Origin: Lawsonibacter faecis
GTDB taxonomy: Bacteria; Bacillota; Clostridia; Oscillospirales; Oscillospiraceae
Length of the DNA: 13,293 nucleotides
Direction: 5' to 3'
Assembly (NCBI RefSeq): GCF_014287675.1
Contig: NZ_JACOPQ010000023.1
Location: 1 to 13,293, forward strand
Shown here: piece by piece, positions 12,703-13,293 of the stretch
How the letters are laid out: every line of letters begins with the position of its first letter
Numbering within the stretch: the first letter of the stretch is position 1
Made by a program: the position numbers and the translations under genes
The notes under the pieces: model-generated
The model's input: the letters and a program-made list of their open reading frames with translations, nothing else
Told to the model about the DNA's origin: nothing
Databases searched by the model: none

Positions 12703-12731
12703 TTGTAATCATCGGCGCGGCATGGTAGGAT
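12703..12731 (+). promoter_or_regulatory. Possible promoter of a short terminated RNA
   Basis: TTGTAA (12703-12708), a 17-base spacer and TAGGAT (12726-12731). Each box has two mismatches, so it may be chance, but a strong terminator follows 90 bases on. Confidence 0.35.
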
Positions 12732-12737
12732 ACCTCT

Positions 12738-12857
12738 TACAACATATTTAAAAGGGGAGAGGCCAGACGGGGATGTCCTCCGGGAGACAGAGAGGGTGGA
12801 CATCTCTGGGGCGAAATGAGAGCTGCGCGGCGGACAACTGTCCGCCGCGCAGCTTTT
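12738..12857 (+). ncRNA. Possible short (about 120 nt) RNA upstream of the tandem promoters
   Basis: It lies between a weak promoter (12703-12731) and a strong terminator (12821-12857). It contains GATGTCC (12772-12778) pairing with GGACATC (12798-12804). No convincing coding frame and no known small-RNA consensus is visible. It could also be the tail of nothing, with the terminator simply insulating the downstream promoters. Confidence 0.25.
12821..12857 (+). terminator. Strong rho-independent terminator before the tandem promoters
   Basis: A 16-base-pair stem (AGCTGCGCGGCGGACA and its complement, AC centre) runs into TTTT. It points rightward, 35 bases before the first of four stacked promoters, and would isolate them from upstream transcription. 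Confidence 0.82.
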
Positions 12858-12891
12858 CCTGCGGAATTCTCCACATTTCTGAAAAAAGATG

Positions 12892-12920
12892 TTGACATAC
12901 ATCGAATGGTCTGGTATATT
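12892..12920 (+). promoter_or_regulatory. Tandem promoter P1 (probable rRNA operon)
   Basis: TTGACA (12892-12897), a 17-base spacer and TATATT (12915-12920), preceded by GAAAAAAGATG, an A-rich upstream stretch like an UP element. Between P1 and P2 there is a GCAAAG/CTTTGC hairpin and no convincing gene. Confidence 0.8.
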
Positions 12921-12995
12921 AATCGAGCGCCTATCGGAGGACAGCCTGATTTCGATGAGGAAGCAAAGAAAATCTTTGCGGCTGAGAAAAAGTGC

Positions 12996-13024
12996 TTGAC
13001 AATGAAGAGAAGACGTGGTAACCT
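12996..13024 (+). promoter_or_regulatory. Tandem promoter P2
   Basis: TTGACA (12996-13001), a 17-base spacer and TAACCT (13019-13024). The module GAGAAAAAGTGC before the -35 box and ATAAAAGTTCGCGGC after the -10 box recur at P3. The -10 box is the weakest of the four. Confidence 0.65.
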
Positions 13025-13094
13025 ATAAAAGTTCGCGGCAAGTGCGGCTCACGACTTTCGGCTGAAGCAGTCGAAAATAAAGTGAAAAAAGTGC

Positions 13095-13123
13095 TTGACA
13101 GGCAGAACAAGAAGTGATATCAT
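13095..13123 (+). promoter_or_regulatory. Tandem promoter P3
   Basis: TTGACA (13095-13100), a 17-base spacer and TATCAT (13118-13123), preceded by GTGAAAAAAGTGC. ATAAAAGTTCGCGGC follows as at P2, so P2 and P3 are duplicated modules about 99 bases apart. Confidence 0.8.
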
Positions 13124-13230
13124 ATAAAAGTTCGCGGCGAGCGGGAACGGTTGCGGCGGATGAGCTGAATGAGAGCGCTGAATCATGGAAGCCGGCGGAA
13201 AAAGCCGGTGAGAGAAAATGAAAAAAGTGC

Positions 13231-13259
13231 TTGACAGCGAGAACGAGATATGATATACT
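13231..13259 (+). promoter_or_regulatory. Tandem promoter P4, nearest the presumed rRNA genes
   Basis: TTGACA (13231-13236), a 17-base spacer and TATACT (13254-13259), preceded by ATGAAAAAAGTGC. It is the best of the four and the last before the window ends. Confidence 0.82.
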
Positions 13260-13293
13260 AAAGCTCCTGCCGCTGAGAGCGGCGTGCACCTTG
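13260..13293 (+). other. Start of the presumed rRNA leader
   Basis: GCCGCT-GAG-AGCGGC (13269-13283) forms a 6-base-pair hairpin followed by GTGCACCTTG at the window edge. CACCTTG resembles the leader (CACCTTGAAAACTGAA) that often precedes 16S genes in Firmicutes. The 16S gene itself is not in the window. Confidence 0.5.

Noticed and set aside
12582..12902. N-terminal extension of MetA, or a SAM riboswitch or T-box in its leader
   Set aside because: MetA numbering is exact from ATG 12581, with AGGAGG 8 bases upstream, and a TATAAT promoter leaves only about 30 bases of leader.

Overview
The window looks like chromosomal DNA of a GC-rich, spore-forming clostridium, most likely in the Oscillospiraceae (Flavonifractor/Lawsonibacter-like). 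Reasons: a SpoVAC gene, sigma-A promoters with 17-base spacers, AGGAGG ribosome binding sites, long GC-rich terminator hairpins, and families typical of that group (DUF6530, DUF6483, a SigI/RsgI pair, a BlaI/M56 pair). No phage, transposase, CRISPR or tRNA gene was found. The right end carries four tandem promoters of the kind that drive an rRNA operon, so a 16S gene probably starts just beyond the window.

Layout. 1-970 (minus strand): a two-gene unit, DUF6530 then a degenerate GIY-YIG protein with an 8-base overlap, under a sigma-A promoter with overlapping palindromic operators. 992-1432 (plus): a solitary spoVAC. 1433-2532: about 1.1 kb without a credible protein gene. It holds a strong promoter, a roughly 500-base candidate structured RNA ending in a terminator, two near-identical 177-base multi-hairpin repeats, and a 60-base palindrome flanked by GCAATT repeats at the 3' end of the M56 gene. 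2533-7874 (minus): a BlaI/BlaR1-like operon in the order repressor, membrane-anchored sensor A (split by an in-frame amber codon), sensor B, M56 metalloprotease. The protease stops short, and the tail segment it lacks (basic stretch plus transmembrane helix) instead heads both sensor proteins. 7927-8669 (plus): a 64-residue membrane peptide and a DUF6483 protein. 8735-9479 (minus): an HD-domain phosphohydrolase. 9581-11665: a SigI/RsgI pair divergent from a small exported Cys/His-rich protein. Both transcription units carry the same bipartite element, CACCCTA-N19-CGTATCCT, at similar distances from their start codons, which points to one SigI regulon. 11667-12647 (minus): metA, with the glutamate that marks acetyl-CoA users. 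12703-13293 (plus): a possible short terminated RNA, then four stacked promoters.

How the genes fit together. Two signalling modules stand out. In the first, BlaI probably represses its own operon through a CTAC/GTAG-type palindrome at the start site, and the M56 protease probably relieves this in response to the two extracytoplasmic sensor proteins; the split layout is inferred from shared sequence. In the second, RsgI probably holds SigI at the membrane until its extracytoplasmic part is triggered. SigI would then transcribe its own operon and the Cys/His-rich exported protein. RsgI itself ends in a His-rich tail, so a metal- or redox-related envelope signal is possible but unproven. The most novel candidates are the structured RNA with its repeat island, the split M56 system and the SigI module.
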